Source: Maricaulis sp. (GTDB taxonomy: Bacteria; Pseudomonadota; Alphaproteobacteria; Caulobacterales; Maricaulaceae). Taken from it: DNA of 64,000 nucleotides. Under the pieces are notes generated by a model. It saw only the letters and a list, made by a program, of their open reading frames with translations. It searched no databases and was not told the DNA's origin. How positions within the stretch are numbered: the first letter of the stretch is position 1; every line of letters starts with the position of its first letter. Location of the stretch: assembly GCF_017642925.1 (NCBI RefSeq), contig NZ_JAEPOL010000005.1, forward strand, positions 1-64,000, read 5' to 3'. This document shows positions 6,069-17,088 of the stretch, piece after piece. Both the position numbers and the translations under genes were made by a program.

Positions 6069-8372
6069 TCAGCCGGCGCGGCTCATTCTGAGACCGCCCT
6101 CGCGGCGCTCGGCCTCGACATGCGCGACCAGCGCGTCCAGCGTCAGTGGACGTGCGAAGAGATAGCCTTGAGCCTGGTCGCAGCCGATAATGCGCACGGC
6201 CTCGAACTGGCGTTCGGTCTCGACGCCCTCGGCAACCGTCGTCATCTGCAGGGCCCGGGCGAGCGCGTTGATCGAGCCGACGATGGAGATGGATTGCGGC
6301 TCGCGGTCCAGCGGTTCGACGAAGGAGCGGTCGATCTTCAGCTTGTCGAAGGCGAATTTGCGCAGATAGCTGAAGGAGGAATAGCCGGTGCCAAAATCGT
6401 CCAGGCTGATTTTCAGGCCGATATCGCGAAGCTTCTGCAGGATGTTCAGGTTCGCATCGGTATCCGCCAGCAGGACGGATTCGGTGATTTCCACTTCGAT
6501 ACGGCCCGGATCGACCCCGTAGCGCGTCAGCGCCTCGATGAAAACGGCGGGCAGGTTGGGATTGCGCAATTGTACCGGCGACACGTTGACGGCCAGGCAG
6601 ATATCGTTATCGATCCGCGCCGCGGCCGCGACAACCGACCGGATCACCCATTCTCCCATCGGCACGATCAGTCCGCTGCGCTCGGCCAGTTCGATGAAGC
6701 GGTCGGGCGGCACATTGCCGTGTTCCGGATGGGTCCAGCGCAGCAGCGCCTCGCAACCGGTGGTCCGGTTCCGGTCGATGTCGATCAGCGGCTGATAGAC
6801 CAGATGGATCTGGTCGTTGTCGATCGCCGCCCTGAGGTCCCGCTCCATCCGCATCAGCGCCTGGGCCTCGATGTCCATCGTCCGGTCGAACTCGACGACA
6901 TTGCCCTGCCCGCTCGCCTTCGCACGATAGAGCGCAAGGTCGGCCTGGCTCAGCACTGCCTGGACGCAGGTATCACCGGCACCGAGCTGACGGATGCCGA
7001 TACAGGTCGAACAATCCACCACGGCGTCGTCGATCGTGATCGGCAGCTCGATCGCATCGACGATCTGGCGTCCGATATACTGGGCCTCGCGACCCGGATC
7101 GGTCAGAACAATGGCAAATTCGTCACCGCCCATCCGGCACACGATGCCAGCCCGCCCCACAACATGGCGCAGGCGGCTGGCGACGGTCACCAGCACGCGG
7201 TCGCCCACCCCGTGTCCCATCGTGTCATTGATGACCTTGAACCGGTCCAGGTCCAGCAATAACAGGCTCGTACGGCCGTCCGGCAATTGCATGCGCTGAT
7301 CGAGCAGTGCCGAAAGCGTCGCCCGGTTGGCGAGGCCCGTCAGGGTGTCGTGCGAGGCCAGATACTCGATCTTTTCGGCGCTCTCGCGCGTCGCGGTAAT
7401 ATCGGAGGCCACGCCCTGGTAGCCGGTGAAACGCCCGTCCTCATAGCGCGGCTTTCCGGTCAGGCTGACCCAGCGCACGGTGCCATCGCCCTTCAGCCGC
7501 AGCTCGCGATCCGAGAAAGCCTCTTCGCCGGCCATCAGATGTGCCAGTTCGCTGGCGGCCACACCCCGTTCGAACAGAGACAGCAGCGCTGGCGCAGGGT
7601 GATCCTCCGAACGGATATTGTCCGGATCGAAACGCGGCAGGCCGGACCGGATCCGGCCCGACGTGTCGGTGCGCCATAGCCAGTCGGAGGCGGCCTCCTC
7701 GAAATCATGCAACAGCAGACCGATCAGCTCGGTCTGCTGTTGTGCGACACGCTCGCCCAGCAAGCGGTGGACAAATTCCGAATGGGACCAGCGGACCGAT
7801 TGCGCCAGCACGCCGGAATAGACCAGCAGGAGTGCGGCGACATAGAGCTCGACCGGATCCGGGTTCCGGAACAGGGCGACAAGCGAGCCTGCGGTAATGA
7901 TGCCGATCCATGCCATCGCCGCGCGCGGCAGGCTGGACAGCATGAAGGCACCGCCGCACAGCATGCCGACCGTCACGGCAACGACGGCCGCCTGAAACGA
8001 GCCCGACATGGAATTGTAGAACAGGATCGGGAAAGCCGCCCAGACCAGCGCCAGGATCGAACTGTCGCGCAGATTACGGCTGATCGACCGTTCCGAAGCC
8101 GCGGGGCGCAGCGGACGCCGGCGTTTACGCAGCCAGCCATAAAGGAGGAAGAGATTGGGTGCGGTGATGGCGAGCGCCCAGAACAGGCCGGACCACATCT
8201 GGCTGGTCTGTATCATCACACCCGCAACCAGTACCGCATTGGCAATATTGGCCCCGGCCGCAACCGGGCTGAACCGCTGAAACGCGTCCAGCTGCCGCGC
8301 CCGCACCCAGCCTGCCACGTCCTGCGGCACCGGTACGGGCGCGAAAAGATATTCCCCTAAACGCTTGAACAT
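6069..8372 (-). CDS. membrane PAS-GGDEF-EAL cyclic-di-GMP signalling protein
   Basis: A 767-residue composite protein. About residues 40-200 hold several membrane helices, 225-330 a PAS/PAC sensor (ending GYQGVASDITATR), 340-500 a GGDEF domain, and 510-755 an EAL domain. Both catalytic signatures are intact: MGGDEF at about residue 414 for the cyclase and CEALLRW plus DDFGTGYSS for the phosphodiesterase. It could make or break c-di-GMP; net activity cannot be read from sequence. In stalked alphaproteobacteria such proteins steer the motile-to-sessile switch. Flanking genes give no clue to the signal. Confidence 0.92.
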   Translation of the reverse strand: MFKRLGEYLFAPVPVPQDVAGWVRARQLDAFQRFSPVAAGANIANAVLVAGVMIQTSQMWSGLFWALAITAPNLFLLYGWLRKRRRPLRPAASERSISRNLRDSSILALVWAAFPILFYNSMSGSFQAAVVAVTVGMLCGGAFMLSSLPRAAMAWIGIITAGSLVALFRNPDPVELYVAALLLVYSGVLAQSVRWSHSEFVHRLLGERVAQQQTELIGLLLHDFEEAASDWLWRTDTSGRIRSGLPRFDPDNIRSEDHPAPALLSLFERGVAASELAHLMAGEEAFSDRELRLKGDGTVRWVSLTGKPRYEDGRFTGYQGVASDITATRESAEKIEYLASHDTLTGLANRATLSALLDQRMQLPDGRTSLLLLDLDRFKVINDTMGHGVGDRVLVTVASRLRHVVGRAGIVCRMGGDEFAIVLTDPGREAQYIGRQIVDAIELPITIDDAVVDCSTCIGIRQLGAGDTCVQAVLSQADLALYRAKASGQGNVVEFDRTMDIEAQALMRMERDLRAAIDNDQIHLVYQPLIDIDRNRTTGCEALLRWTHPEHGNVPPDRFIELAERSGLIVPMGEWVIRSVVAAAARIDNDICLAVNVSPVQLRNPNLPAVFIEALTRYGVDPGRIEVEITESVLLADTDANLNILQKLRDIGLKISLDDFGTGYSSFSYLRKFAFDKLKIDRSFVEPLDREPQSISIVGSINALARALQMTTVAEGVETERQFEAVRIIGCDQAQGYLFARPLTLDALVAHVEAERREGGLRMSRAG

Positions 8373-8491
8373 ATGTCCGCAAAGCCGGTTTATCCCGCGA
8401 CCATACTGTCGGACAAACCTTACGCCACTGTAAGAAGCCGCCGGCTTTTGCAGTCCACGGCGAGGATAAATTATAACCGGCCCGCTGCGTC

Positions 8492-10018
8492 CTAGACGTA
8501 TTCGGCACGCCCTTCGCGGCCGATGGCACGGGCCAGATTGTCCAGCAGGGACAGGGATCGCTCGACATAAAGGTCACGCACGCTCTCATCGACCGCCAGG
8601 CAGACCTCGGCCGGTGTCACCGTCAGGGTGAAGCGGTCCAGCAGACGCGGTGCCCGGCCGGACAGTTTGGCGCCCAGACGCAGCGCACAGCCCATCATCT
8701 GGGCGACATTGTGCTGCACCTCGCTCAACAGCTCGAATTCGGCATGCGGCTCCAGCTCGCTCCGCTTGCCGGCATAGCGATAGTGCAAGGCAGCAGCCAG
8801 GAAGGCCCGTTCGGCATGGGTGACACCGGCAAAGGGCGCATACAGCACAGTATCGCGCGCCAGCTCGGCCCGGTGGTCGGGATGGAAGCGCGCACCCAGA
8901 TCGGTCAGTCGCGCTCCGGCCTCCTGCAGCACCCGGTCGCGCGCCGGATCGAAGGCCGTCTCCACCTCGCGCATGGCCGGTGCGATCCAGGCGGCGAGTG
9001 CCCGGCCGAAATCCGGCGAGGGTGAAGACGGACGGGCCATCGTCTCGGCCCCCGCGATCAGCGGATCGGTCGCCAGAAGGTCAGGTGGCAGGCCCTCGGC
9101 CAGCACCCCTTCGCGCACGCCATAGGCCGAGAACACGACGCGCCCGAACCCGCCATGCCGGATCACCCGCCGCAGGAGAAGCGCGGCATAGGGCAGCGTC
9201 GTAACCCGGCGTGATGACAGTCCGGGCACACCGGTCAGCGACGCGGCGCTTAACCGGGTCGCCAGCCGCGCCAGTTCCAGCGCTTCGGCGGCCGACAGCT
9301 CGAACTGGTGTACGACGTGCAGCGGATGGTCGAACCGCGCAAAGGCCAGTTGCGCCATGGCACGCCAGGCCCCGCCCACGGCATAGAAGGTGCCGCCCTG
9401 TCCCGTCAGGACACCGCCTTCGGCCAGGCGTTCATCGATCACGGCCTGGGCCGCCGCACTGTCGAAGAGATCGCCGGAAAGAACCGCCTGCGGTCCAAGC
9501 TCGAACGTTTTGCCCTCGCCCACCGCACCATCGGCGATCGGCGTGAGTTCCAGGCTGGACCCGCCCAGATCGCCCGTCACGCCACGCGCATCGGGGATGC
9601 CGGTCAGCACACCCATCGCCGACAGGCGCGCCTCGTCCTCGCCGGACAGGATCCGGATATCCAGGCCGGTCAGCTCCGCGGCTTCCGCGACAAAGGCTCG
9701 ACCATCGACGGCGTTACGCACGGCAGCCGTAGCCACGACATGCCGCTCACGCACGCCCTTGGCGTCCAGCAGGCGCTGAAAGCGTTTGAGCGCGCGCAGG
9801 GCGATGTCCCGGCCTTCCGTATGCAGCCGCCCCGTCTCGCGAACGCCGCGGCCCAGACCGGCCATCACTTTCTCGTTGAAAATCGGCCAGAGCGCCCGCC
9901 CCTCGACCCGGAAATGCACCAGGCGCACCGAGTTGGAGCCGACATCGATCACCGCGATATCGCGATGAATGGCGGTTTCCGCAATCAGCGGCTCGATCGG
10001 CTGGATGACGTCGTCCAA
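8492..10018 (-). CDS. ppx: Ppx/GppA-family exopolyphosphatase
   Basis: A 508-residue member of the ASKHA-fold Ppx/GppA family, degrading inorganic polyphosphate or pppGpp. The phosphate-1 loop IAVIDVGSNSVRL lies near residue 22 and GDLGGSSLEL near residue 150, both as expected. A C-terminal HD-like region follows. No ATG fits; TTG at 10016-10018 is the most upstream sensible start, five bases after the ppk stop, suggesting coupled translation. The pairing with ppk points to polyphosphate turnover, and activity on pppGpp is also possible. Confidence 0.88.
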   Translation of the reverse strand: MDDVIQPIEPLIAETAIHRDIAVIDVGSNSVRLVHFRVEGRALWPIFNEKVMAGLGRGVRETGRLHTEGRDIALRALKRFQRLLDAKGVRERHVVATAAVRNAVDGRAFVAEAAELTGLDIRILSGEDEARLSAMGVLTGIPDARGVTGDLGGSSLELTPIADGAVGEGKTFELGPQAVLSGDLFDSAAAQAVIDERLAEGGVLTGQGGTFYAVGGAWRAMAQLAFARFDHPLHVVHQFELSAAEALELARLATRLSAASLTGVPGLSSRRVTTLPYAALLLRRVIRHGGFGRVVFSAYGVREGVLAEGLPPDLLATDPLIAGAETMARPSSPSPDFGRALAAWIAPAMREVETAFDPARDRVLQEAGARLTDLGARFHPDHRAELARDTVLYAPFAGVTHAERAFLAAALHYRYAGKRSELEPHAEFELLSEVQHNVAQMMGCALRLGAKLSGRAPRLLDRFTLTVTPAEVCLAVDESVRDLYVERSLSLLDNLARAIGREGRAEYV

Positions 10019-10023
10019 GGCGG

Positions 10024-12201
10024 TCAGCTGCCGGTACTGCCGGTCAGCGTCGGCGGCTGGTCGTTCTTGAGCGCGTGGCCGCGGCCGGACAGGCTGGGAT
10101 TGGTCATGAAATAGGCGTGCGCACTGAACGGCTTGTCGACATTGGCCGTGTCCACCCGGTGATAATCGCCCTCTGAATCCATATACCAGCTCTGATCGGT
10201 ATCATTGAGATTGGCGACCATGATCTGGTCCAGCACCTGGCGGTGCACGGTGGGGTTCTGGATCGGGCAGAGATGCTCGACCCGGCGGTCCAGATTACGC
10301 GGCATCCAGTCGGCGGAAGAGATGAACACCTTGGCCGCCGGCGACGGCATCGCGGCGCCGTTGGCAAAGCACACGATGCGCGAATGCTCGAGGAAACGGC
10401 CAACGATGGATTTGACGCGGATGTTCTCGGACAGGCCCTTGATCCCCGGACGCAGGCAGCAAATGCCCCGCACCACGAGTTCGACACGCACCCCGGCCTG
10501 GCTGGCGCGATAGAGCGTATCGATGATTTCCGGATGGACGAGCGAGTTCAGCTTGGCCCACACGGCCGCCGGCTTGCCGGCGCGGGCATTCTCGATCTCG
10601 CGCTCGATATGTTCGAGGATGAATTCCTTCATGCCGATCGGCGAGACCGACAGCCGCTCCAGATTTTCCGGACGCGCATAGCCGGTGACATAGTTGAACA
10701 CCCGCCCCGCATCGCGCCCGAAGGCCGGGTCGGCGGTGAACAGCGACAGGTCGGTATAGATGCGCGCCGTGATCGGGTGGTAGTTGCCGGTGCCGAAATG
10801 GGCGTAGGTGCGCAGGTCCGAACCCTCGCGCCGCACCACCAGCGAGATCTTGGCGTGGGTCTTGTACTCGATGAAGCCGTAGACGACCTGCACACCGGCG
10901 CGTTCCAGGTCGCGCGCCCATTTCAGGTTCGCTTCCTCGTCAAAACGCGCCTTCAGCTCGACCAGGGCGGTGACATTCTTGCCGCTCTCGGCCGCCTCGA
11001 TCAGGGCCGCCACGATCGGGCTGTCCTTGGAGGTGCGGTAGAGCGTCTGCTTGATGGCGATGACGTCGGGATCGGCCGCCGCCTGGCGCAGGAATTCCAC
11101 CACCACATCGAAACTCTCATAGGGGTGGTGGACGATGATGTCCTTCTCGCGGATCGCCGAGAAGCAATTGCCGCCATGATCGCGGATCCGTTCGGGATAG
11201 CGCGGCTCATAGGGTTTGAACATGTGATCGGGCCGGTCGTCCGGGATCAGCTGACCGATCTGGGCCAGGCCCAGAAGACCGTTCACCGGTACGATGTCCT
11301 GCGGGCCGGCATGCATGTGCTGGACGATGAGGTCGCGCAGCGCCGGCGGCATGCCGGTTTCCATGGTCAGGCGGACCACAGCGCCGCGGCGGCGCTGTTT
11401 GAGAAGGTTCTCGAATTCCAGCATCAGGTCTTCGGACTCTTCCTCGACCTCGATATCGCTGTCGCGGATCACCCGGAAGACGCCCTTGCCGACCACTTCA
11501 TGACCCGGAAAGAGCGTGTCGACGAACAGGGTCAGCACCGCTTCCAGCGACATGAAGCGCCGGTCCGGCCGGCCGCCATCGCGGCGCGCGCGTGTCGGCA
11601 GTTCGACAAAGCGCTTCACCCCGCTGGGCAGCGGGATCAGCGCATTCATCAGCTTGCCCGTGCCCTGTTTGCGCAATTGCAGCGCCAGAGCAAAGCCCAG
11701 ATTGGGGATGAAGGGGAAGGGATGCGCGGGGTCGATCGCCAGCGGCGTGATCACCGGCAGGGTGTGTTTGAGAAACTCGCCGCGCAGCCAGGCCTCGTCG
11801 GTCTTTGATATCTGGTGCGGTTCGAGGACTTTTACCCCGGCCCGGCCCATCTCCGTCCTCAGCTTGCGCCACAGGTTCTGCTGCTTGAGCATCAGCTCGC
11901 CCGCCAGCGCGTGGATCTTCTCCAGCTGCTCGGCCGGGGTCAGCCCGTCGATACTGGTGGCGGTGACACCGGAGTGCATCTGCGCGCGCAGACCCGCGAC
12001 GCGGACCATGTAGAACTCGTCCAGATTGCTGGCCGAGATCGACAGGAAACGCAGGCGTTCGAACACCGGATGGTTCGGATTCTCCGCCTCCTCGAGGACG
12101 CGCAGATTGAAGCGCACCCAGGACAATTCCCGGTTCAGGTAACGCGCAGGCGACTGCATCAGCGCGTCGATGTCGGCGATATCCCGGGCCGGGAGGTTCA
12201 T
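10024..12201 (-). CDS. ppk: polyphosphate kinase 1
   Basis: A 725-residue PPK1, which reversibly builds polyphosphate from ATP. It has the N domain ([20 protein letters not shown]), the head domain and two phospholipase-D-like catalytic domains. The histidine-bearing [20 protein letters not shown] holds the probable autophosphorylation site. Length is normal. The gene begins four bases inside the end of hda and is followed closely by ppx, so the three form one minus-strand unit. Confidence 0.95.
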   Translation of the reverse strand: MNLPARDIADIDALMQSPARYLNRELSWVRFNLRVLEEAENPNHPVFERLRFLSISASNLDEFYMVRVAGLRAQMHSGVTATSIDGLTPAEQLEKIHALAGELMLKQQNLWRKLRTEMGRAGVKVLEPHQISKTDEAWLRGEFLKHTLPVITPLAIDPAHPFPFIPNLGFALALQLRKQGTGKLMNALIPLPSGVKRFVELPTRARRDGGRPDRRFMSLEAVLTLFVDTLFPGHEVVGKGVFRVIRDSDIEVEEESEDLMLEFENLLKQRRRGAVVRLTMETGMPPALRDLIVQHMHAGPQDIVPVNGLLGLAQIGQLIPDDRPDHMFKPYEPRYPERIRDHGGNCFSAIREKDIIVHHPYESFDVVVEFLRQAAADPDVIAIKQTLYRTSKDSPIVAALIEAAESGKNVTALVELKARFDEEANLKWARDLERAGVQVVYGFIEYKTHAKISLVVRREGSDLRTYAHFGTGNYHPITARIYTDLSLFTADPAFGRDAGRVFNYVTGYARPENLERLSVSPIGMKEFILEHIEREIENARAGKPAAVWAKLNSLVHPEIIDTLYRASQAGVRVELVVRGICCLRPGIKGLSENIRVKSIVGRFLEHSRIVCFANGAAMPSPAAKVFISSADWMPRNLDRRVEHLCPIQNPTVHRQVLDQIMVANLNDTDQSWYMDSEGDYHRVDTANVDKPFSAHAYFMTNPSLSGRGHALKNDQPPTLTGSTGS

Positions 12202-12878
12202 TCCGTCTCTCCACTGTCCTGCCAGGTGTCCAGCACTTCCCGCGCAATAGCACGTGTTATTGGCGTTTTCTTCACGAGCGCCAGCTTGTCCATCCGCTCG
12301 ACGATGCGGCGTACGGCCGTGGCCGAACGCTCCATGCGCGGCAGCAGATAGTCTATCACGCCGGGCCGGATCGGGGCGCCCCGGTCCTGCAGCTGTTTCT
12401 CGATCAGCCGGGTGAGCAATTCATCGTCGGCTTCGTGCAGATCTGCATGCGGCAGCGCCCGCAGCCGCGATACCAGATCGGGCAATTGTGCCGGCCACAG
12501 CACCGGCGGTTTGCGGGCCGTCAACAACAGGGCCGGGATATCGCCCTCGGCTGCACGGTTGAGCGTGTGGAACAGCGCGTCATCATCCAGGGCACGGTCG
12601 ATGTCTTCCACCAGTACGCGGCGCCCCGGCGCAATGTCCGCCAGCCGTTCGGCCAGATCGGCAGCCTCGACGATCTCCGCCTCGCAGCGCAGCGCCCAGA
12701 CCGTCGCCAGATGCGACTTGCCAGCCCCTTCCGGCCCGATCAGCGCCATGACATTGCGCGGCCAGTCCGGCCAGCGGCCAAGTGCGGCCAGCGCCTCGGC
12801 ATTGGACGGGCCGAGGATCAGGCTCGACGCGCTGAAATCCTCGCGCGCCGGCAGATCGAGTGCCAGTTGGGGTGTCAT
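12198..12878 (-). CDS. hdaA: DnaA regulatory inactivator Hda (HdaA)
   Basis: A 226-residue DnaA-like AAA+ protein that, with the DNA-loaded beta clamp, promotes ATP hydrolysis on DnaA and prevents re-initiation. The start [10 protein letters not shown] places a clamp-binding motif (QLALDLP) at the extreme N terminus, which fixes 12878 over the upstream in-frame ATG at 12968. A Walker A-like [11 protein letters not shown] lies near residue 44, followed by a DnaA-type lid with RRIVERMD. The gene overlaps ppk by four bases; a similar hdaA-ppk neighbourhood occurs in Caulobacter relatives. Confidence 0.9.
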   Translation of the reverse strand: MTPQLALDLPAREDFSASSLILGPSNAEALAALGRWPDWPRNVMALIGPEGAGKSHLATVWALRCEAEIVEAADLAERLADIAPGRRVLVEDIDRALDDDALFHTLNRAAEGDIPALLLTARKPPVLWPAQLPDLVSRLRALPHADLHEADDELLTRLIEKQLQDRGAPIRPGVIDYLLPRMERSATAVRRIVERMDKLALVKKTPITRAIAREVLDTWQDSGETE

Positions 12879-12900
12879 GTCGGCCCGCCGGTTCAAGGGA

Positions 12901-13968
12901 TCACCGGGTGGCCAGCACCACCCAGCCCAGTTCCGGGTGTTCTTCCAGTGCGGCGCCGCGTTCGGCAAGTTCCGTGACCAGCTGGTCCAGGGCCCCGCGA
13001 TACTGCACCGTCATGCGCGCGCCGTCGCGCGACAGCGCATCGAGCTGGGCATTGCGCACCAAGGAGGCACGCGCCAGCGCGGTCTGCAGACGGCGCCATT
13101 CGTCGATACCGCTGTAGAGCACCGTGACGCGCATCTCGGTCTCTTCCATGTCGCGCACAATGCTCTGGCGCTTCCAGGCATCCTCGCGCTCGATCACGAA
13201 GAAATCCGCCGCCTCGGCCCAGCCGCCATAGAAACTCATCGGCCCCCAGGTATCGACGGCCATCGTCCCGTCCTGGGCAAACTCCACCATATAGCCGCCA
13301 GCCCGCACCGCCTCGGAGGGCTGTTGGGCCGCGCGCAGGATCGCGATCCGGGTGACGCCGTACTGCATGGCCAGCGCACCCAGGGACGCCTCGTCCAGCT
13401 GCAGCGCCTGGCGCGCGGTGATCGGCGCCGTTTCCGGATCGGCGGACGCCAGCATCATCGGCGTCAGCGCATGACGGAAGCGCCGGCTCTGCCAGGCCTC
13501 GCGCCAGGGATTGTCACGCCACAACACCAGGTCGCCGCCGGCATCCAGCACCGGCAGGACAAGGGTCGCGCGCGCCGGACTGTCGACAAAGGGAATACCG
13601 TAGTTCTCCAGGACGCGTGCCACCGAGCGGCGATGGAAGCCGACATCCAGCTTGGCGAGATAACGCGTGGAGCTGCGCTGCTCGTCGCGAATCTGCAGGC
13701 CGGAGATCATTTCCGCGATGATGGCGTCGTCCAGGGCAAATGCGCCGCTGTCCAGCGGTGTGCCGGCCCGGTCCTCGGCCAGGGTGAGACGCTCGATCAG
13801 CCGGCGGGCGGCGAGGCGCTGGCCCTGCTGCATCGCACGCGTCTGGGCCTGCAGGGCATTGTCGGCGGTCGCATCGATCTCCACGCCGGTGACCGTATAG
13901 GGGTCGTCCGCCTGCGCCGCTGCCAGCGGAACAAGGGTGAGACACAAGGCAGCGAGAAGGAATCGCAC
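12901..13968 (-). CDS. DUF2066-type secreted protein
   Basis: A 355-residue protein with a clear signal peptide (LLAALCLTLVPLAAAQA), so it is probably periplasmic. The region YTVTGVEIDATADNALQAQT, followed by RAMQQGQRLA, resembles the DUF2066 family, whose function is unknown. It sits just upstream of hda (22 bases) on the same strand and divergent from purM. No catalytic motif is visible. Confidence 0.75.
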   Translation of the reverse strand: MRFLLAALCLTLVPLAAAQADDPYTVTGVEIDATADNALQAQTRAMQQGQRLAARRLIERLTLAEDRAGTPLDSGAFALDDAIIAEMISGLQIRDEQRSSTRYLAKLDVGFHRRSVARVLENYGIPFVDSPARATLVLPVLDAGGDLVLWRDNPWREAWQSRRFRHALTPMMLASADPETAPITARQALQLDEASLGALAMQYGVTRIAILRAAQQPSEAVRAGGYMVEFAQDGTMAVDTWGPMSFYGGWAEAADFFVIEREDAWKRQSIVRDMEETEMRVTVLYSGIDEWRRLQTALARASLVRNAQLDALSRDGARMTVQYRGALDQLVTELAERGAALEEHPELGWVVLATR

Positions 13969-14100
13969 GGCAGGCTCCTGTCAGGTTCGGATGTCGCGCC
14001 ACTATAACCGGACGCAGTCCCGCGTGAAGCCCGTGGCTTGCGTCTGGAGCGGGTTTCGACTGTACTCCGCCGCACTTTGACAGAAGGCTGGGGAATCGGC

Positions 14101-15141
14101 ATGGCCGGAACCGATGATAGCGGACGCAAGAACGGGCTCACCTATGCGGACAGCGGGGTCGATATCGACGCCGGCGATGCCCTGGTCGACCGCATCAAAC
14201 CGCTTGCCGCCGCGACGCGCCGGGCCGGCGCTGCGGCCGATCTGGGCGGTTTCGGCGGCGCTTTCGATCTCAAGGCAGCCGGCTATCACGACCCGATCCT
14301 GATTTCCGGCACGGACGGTGTCGGCACCAAGCTGAAGCTGGCAATCGCGACCGGCATTCTCGACACGGTCGGCATCGACCTCGTGGCGATGTGCGTCAAC
14401 GACGTGCTGGCCCAGGGCGCCGAACCGCTCTTCTTCCTGGACTATCTGGCGACCTCGAAGCTCGACCCGGCCCGTGGCGAGGCCATCGTCAGAGGCATTG
14501 CCGAAGGCTGCAAACAGTCCGGCTGTGCCCTGATCGGCGGCGAGACGGCCGAAATGCCCGGCATGTATGCCGAGGATGATTTCGACCTGGCCGGCTTTGT
14601 TGTCGGCGCGGCCGAACGCGGCCGCCTCCTGCCCGATCACGACGCCATGAAGGCCGGCGATGTACTGATCGGTCTCGCCTCCTCCGGCGTGCACTCCAAC
14701 GGCTTCTCGCTGGTCCGCAAGGTGATGGAAGTCGCCGGACTGAACTGGTCTGACCCGGCCCCGTTCGAGCCGGGCAAGACGCTGGGCGAAGCCTTCCTGA
14801 CGCCGACGCGGCTCTATGTGAAATCCTGCCTGCCCCTGATCAAGTCCGGCCTGGTGAAGGGCCTGGCCCACATCACCGGCGGCGGTCTGGTCGAGAACCC
14901 GCCGCGCATGATGCCGGACGGTCTGGAAGCCCGGATCGACTATTCCGCCTGGACCCTGCCGCCGATGTTCCAGTGGCTCGCCGAGACCGGCGGGATCGAG
15001 GTCCATGAAATGCACCGTACCTTCAATTGTGGCGTCGGCATGCTGCTATGCGTCGCACCGGAGACTGCGGATGCGGCCCTCGAGGCGCTTGCCTTGACCG
15101 GCGAGCGCGCCATGATTGTCGGGCAAGTCGAGACAGCCTGA
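14101..15141 (+). CDS. purM: phosphoribosylformylglycinamidine cyclo-ligase
   Basis: A 346-residue AIR synthetase, fifth step of purine synthesis, closing the imidazole ring with [23 protein letters not shown] starts the protein, and [23 protein letters not shown] and [13 protein letters not shown] are family hallmarks. Start ATG 14101 is chosen because homologues begin just before LTYADSGV; an earlier ATG (14038) would add unrelated residues. purN follows after 15 bases, so the two are cotranscribed. Confidence 0.95.
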   Translation: MAGTDDSGRKNGLTYADSGVDIDAGDALVDRIKPLAAATRRAGAAADLGGFGGAFDLKAAGYHDPILISGTDGVGTKLKLAIATGILDTVGIDLVAMCVNDVLAQGAEPLFFLDYLATSKLDPARGEAIVRGIAEGCKQSGCALIGGETAEMPGMYAEDDFDLAGFVVGAAERGRLLPDHDAMKAGDVLIGLASSGVHSNGFSLVRKVMEVAGLNWSDPAPFEPGKTLGEAFLTPTRLYVKSCLPLIKSGLVKGLAHITGGGLVENPPRMMPDGLEARIDYSAWTLPPMFQWLAETGGIEVHEMHRTFNCGVGMLLCVAPETADAALEALALTGERAMIVGQVETA

Positions 15142-15156
15142 CCCAGGATAATCCCG

Positions 15157-15807
15157 ATGGCGAAGACCAAGATCGCCGTGCTCATTTCCGGGCGCGGTTC
15201 GAACATGCAGGCGCTGCTGGAAGCGGCGAAGGACGAGGCTTTCCCGGCCGAGATCGTGGTGGTTGCCTCGAACCGGCCCGACGCGCCCGGCCTGGCCGTT
15301 GCCGAAGCGGCGGGTATCGCGACCGAAGTCATCGACCATCGCGACTATGATGGCCGCGAGGCCTTCGAGGAAGCGCTCGATTCGACGTTGAAGATGTACG
15401 GCCCGCGCATCGTCTGCCTGGCCGGCTTCATGCGCATCCTGACGCCGTGGTTCACCGAGCGCTGGCGCGACCTGCTGATCAATATCCACCCCTCCCTGCT
15501 GCCGGCCTTCAAGGGATTGCACACGCATGAGCGGGCGCTGGAAGCCGGCGTGCGCATCCATGGCTGCACGGTGCATTATGTGCGCCCGGAAATGGATGAC
15601 GGCCCGATCATCGGCCAGGCCGCCGTGCCGGTCCTGCCCGGCGACACGCCGGACACGCTGGCCGCGCGCGTGCTGGAAGCCGAGCACAAGCTCTATCCGC
15701 AATGCGTCGCCCTCGCCTGCTCCGGCAAGGCGCGGGTTGCCGGCGAACGCGTCCGGCTGCAGGTCCGCGAATTCGGCGCCGAATTGCTGATGAACCCGCA
15801 CGATTGA
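15157..15807 (+). CDS. purN: phosphoribosylglycinamide formyltransferase
   Basis: A 216-residue GAR transformylase, third step of purine synthesis, using 10-formyl-THF. The catalytic N, H and D are visible in INIHPSLLPAFKG, VHYVRPEMDDGPII, and the substrate loop ISGRGSNMQAL is near the N terminus. Normal length; forms an operon with purM. Confidence 0.95.
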   Translation: MAKTKIAVLISGRGSNMQALLEAAKDEAFPAEIVVVASNRPDAPGLAVAEAAGIATEVIDHRDYDGREAFEEALDSTLKMYGPRIVCLAGFMRILTPWFTERWRDLLINIHPSLLPAFKGLHTHERALEAGVRIHGCTVHYVRPEMDDGPIIGQAAVPVLPGDTPDTLAARVLEAEHKLYPQCVALACSGKARVAGERVRLQVREFGAELLMNPHD

Positions 15808-15823
15808 CGGCCGCCGCCGACGC

Positions 15824-16564
15824 TCAGCGCCTTTGCGTCAGATAGCCGGCGATATCGAGTGCCTGAAAGAAGCGGACCGGCGGGGCGAAGCCCGCAGTTT
15901 CAAGCAATTCCGTCAGACGGGCTTCGCTGACCGGGTGAAAGTCGGCAGCCATCCGCTCCACGGTCCGCGCTGCGAGCGAGGGATCGGGCGCAACCGACTC
16001 GATCCAGTGACTGAAAGCCGGACGCGCTGCGTCCTCGAACAACAGTCCGAGATCGGCCAGGATCAGCGGTGCGCCGGGCCGGACACGGTCGGCCAGATCG
16101 GCAAAATAGCGCGCCTTCTCGCCATTGTCGGGCAGGAAGTGGGCGACCAGAACGCTCAGCGCTGCATCATGCCGGTGCAGCGGTGCGTACTCACCCAGTG
16201 TGCTGATGCGGAAGTCGACCTGTTCCAGACAGCCCAGCATTTCCGCCCGGCGGCCGGCAATGGCCAGCATGTCGGGCGATGGATCGACAGCGGTGAAACA
16301 CCATTTCGTCGACTGGAAGGCCAGTTCGGAGAGTTCGGCGCCGGTGCCCGCCCCGCTCAGCAGGATGGATGCCGCGCCGCGTCCAATCCGCGCCGCCAGG
16401 ACGGGTGCGATCAGTTCCTGCAGCACCGAATAACCCGGCACGAGACGCCGGATACGCGCATCATAGGACCTGGCACCGGAACCGGAGAAACGCCCGCTAT
16501 CCGGGGCGGACTGGCCTGCCGCGGCGCGGGCCGCAGCAGGTGGGATTTCGATGGAGTGTGTCAT
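15824..16564 (-). CDS. class I SAM-dependent methyltransferase
   Basis: A 246-residue protein with a Rossmann-like methyltransferase core: motif I variant ILLSGAGTGAELSELA, an acidic AVDPSPDMLAIA strand end and LIVLADLGLLF-like motif later. Substrate cannot be told. It faces purN and is divergent from arfB; no operon partners suggest its role. Confidence 0.8.
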   Translation of the reverse strand: MTHSIEIPPAAARAAAGQSAPDSGRFSGSGARSYDARIRRLVPGYSVLQELIAPVLAARIGRGAASILLSGAGTGAELSELAFQSTKWCFTAVDPSPDMLAIAGRRAEMLGCLEQVDFRISTLGEYAPLHRHDAALSVLVAHFLPDNGEKARYFADLADRVRPGAPLILADLGLLFEDAARPAFSHWIESVAPDPSLAARTVERMAADFHPVSEARLTELLETAGFAPPVRFFQALDIAGYLTQRR

Positions 16565-16671
16565 GGTCTCCGGATAGCATTATTGCGAATGTGTCGCAAT
16601 TGCATTTCTTCGTCTTGCCCTTTCCGTGCGCAGCGCCGAAACACGTCGCAGGAAAGGAGGCGAGCGGTTCC

Positions 16672-17084
<413 letters not shown>

Positions 17085-17088
<4 letters not shown>

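Noticed and set aside
8373-8491. Terminator-like AAGCCGCCGGCTTTTG near 8432
   Set aside because: The palindrome has a one-base loop, so the stem is not sterically good, and it lies upstream of the cyclase gene without a clear transcript end.
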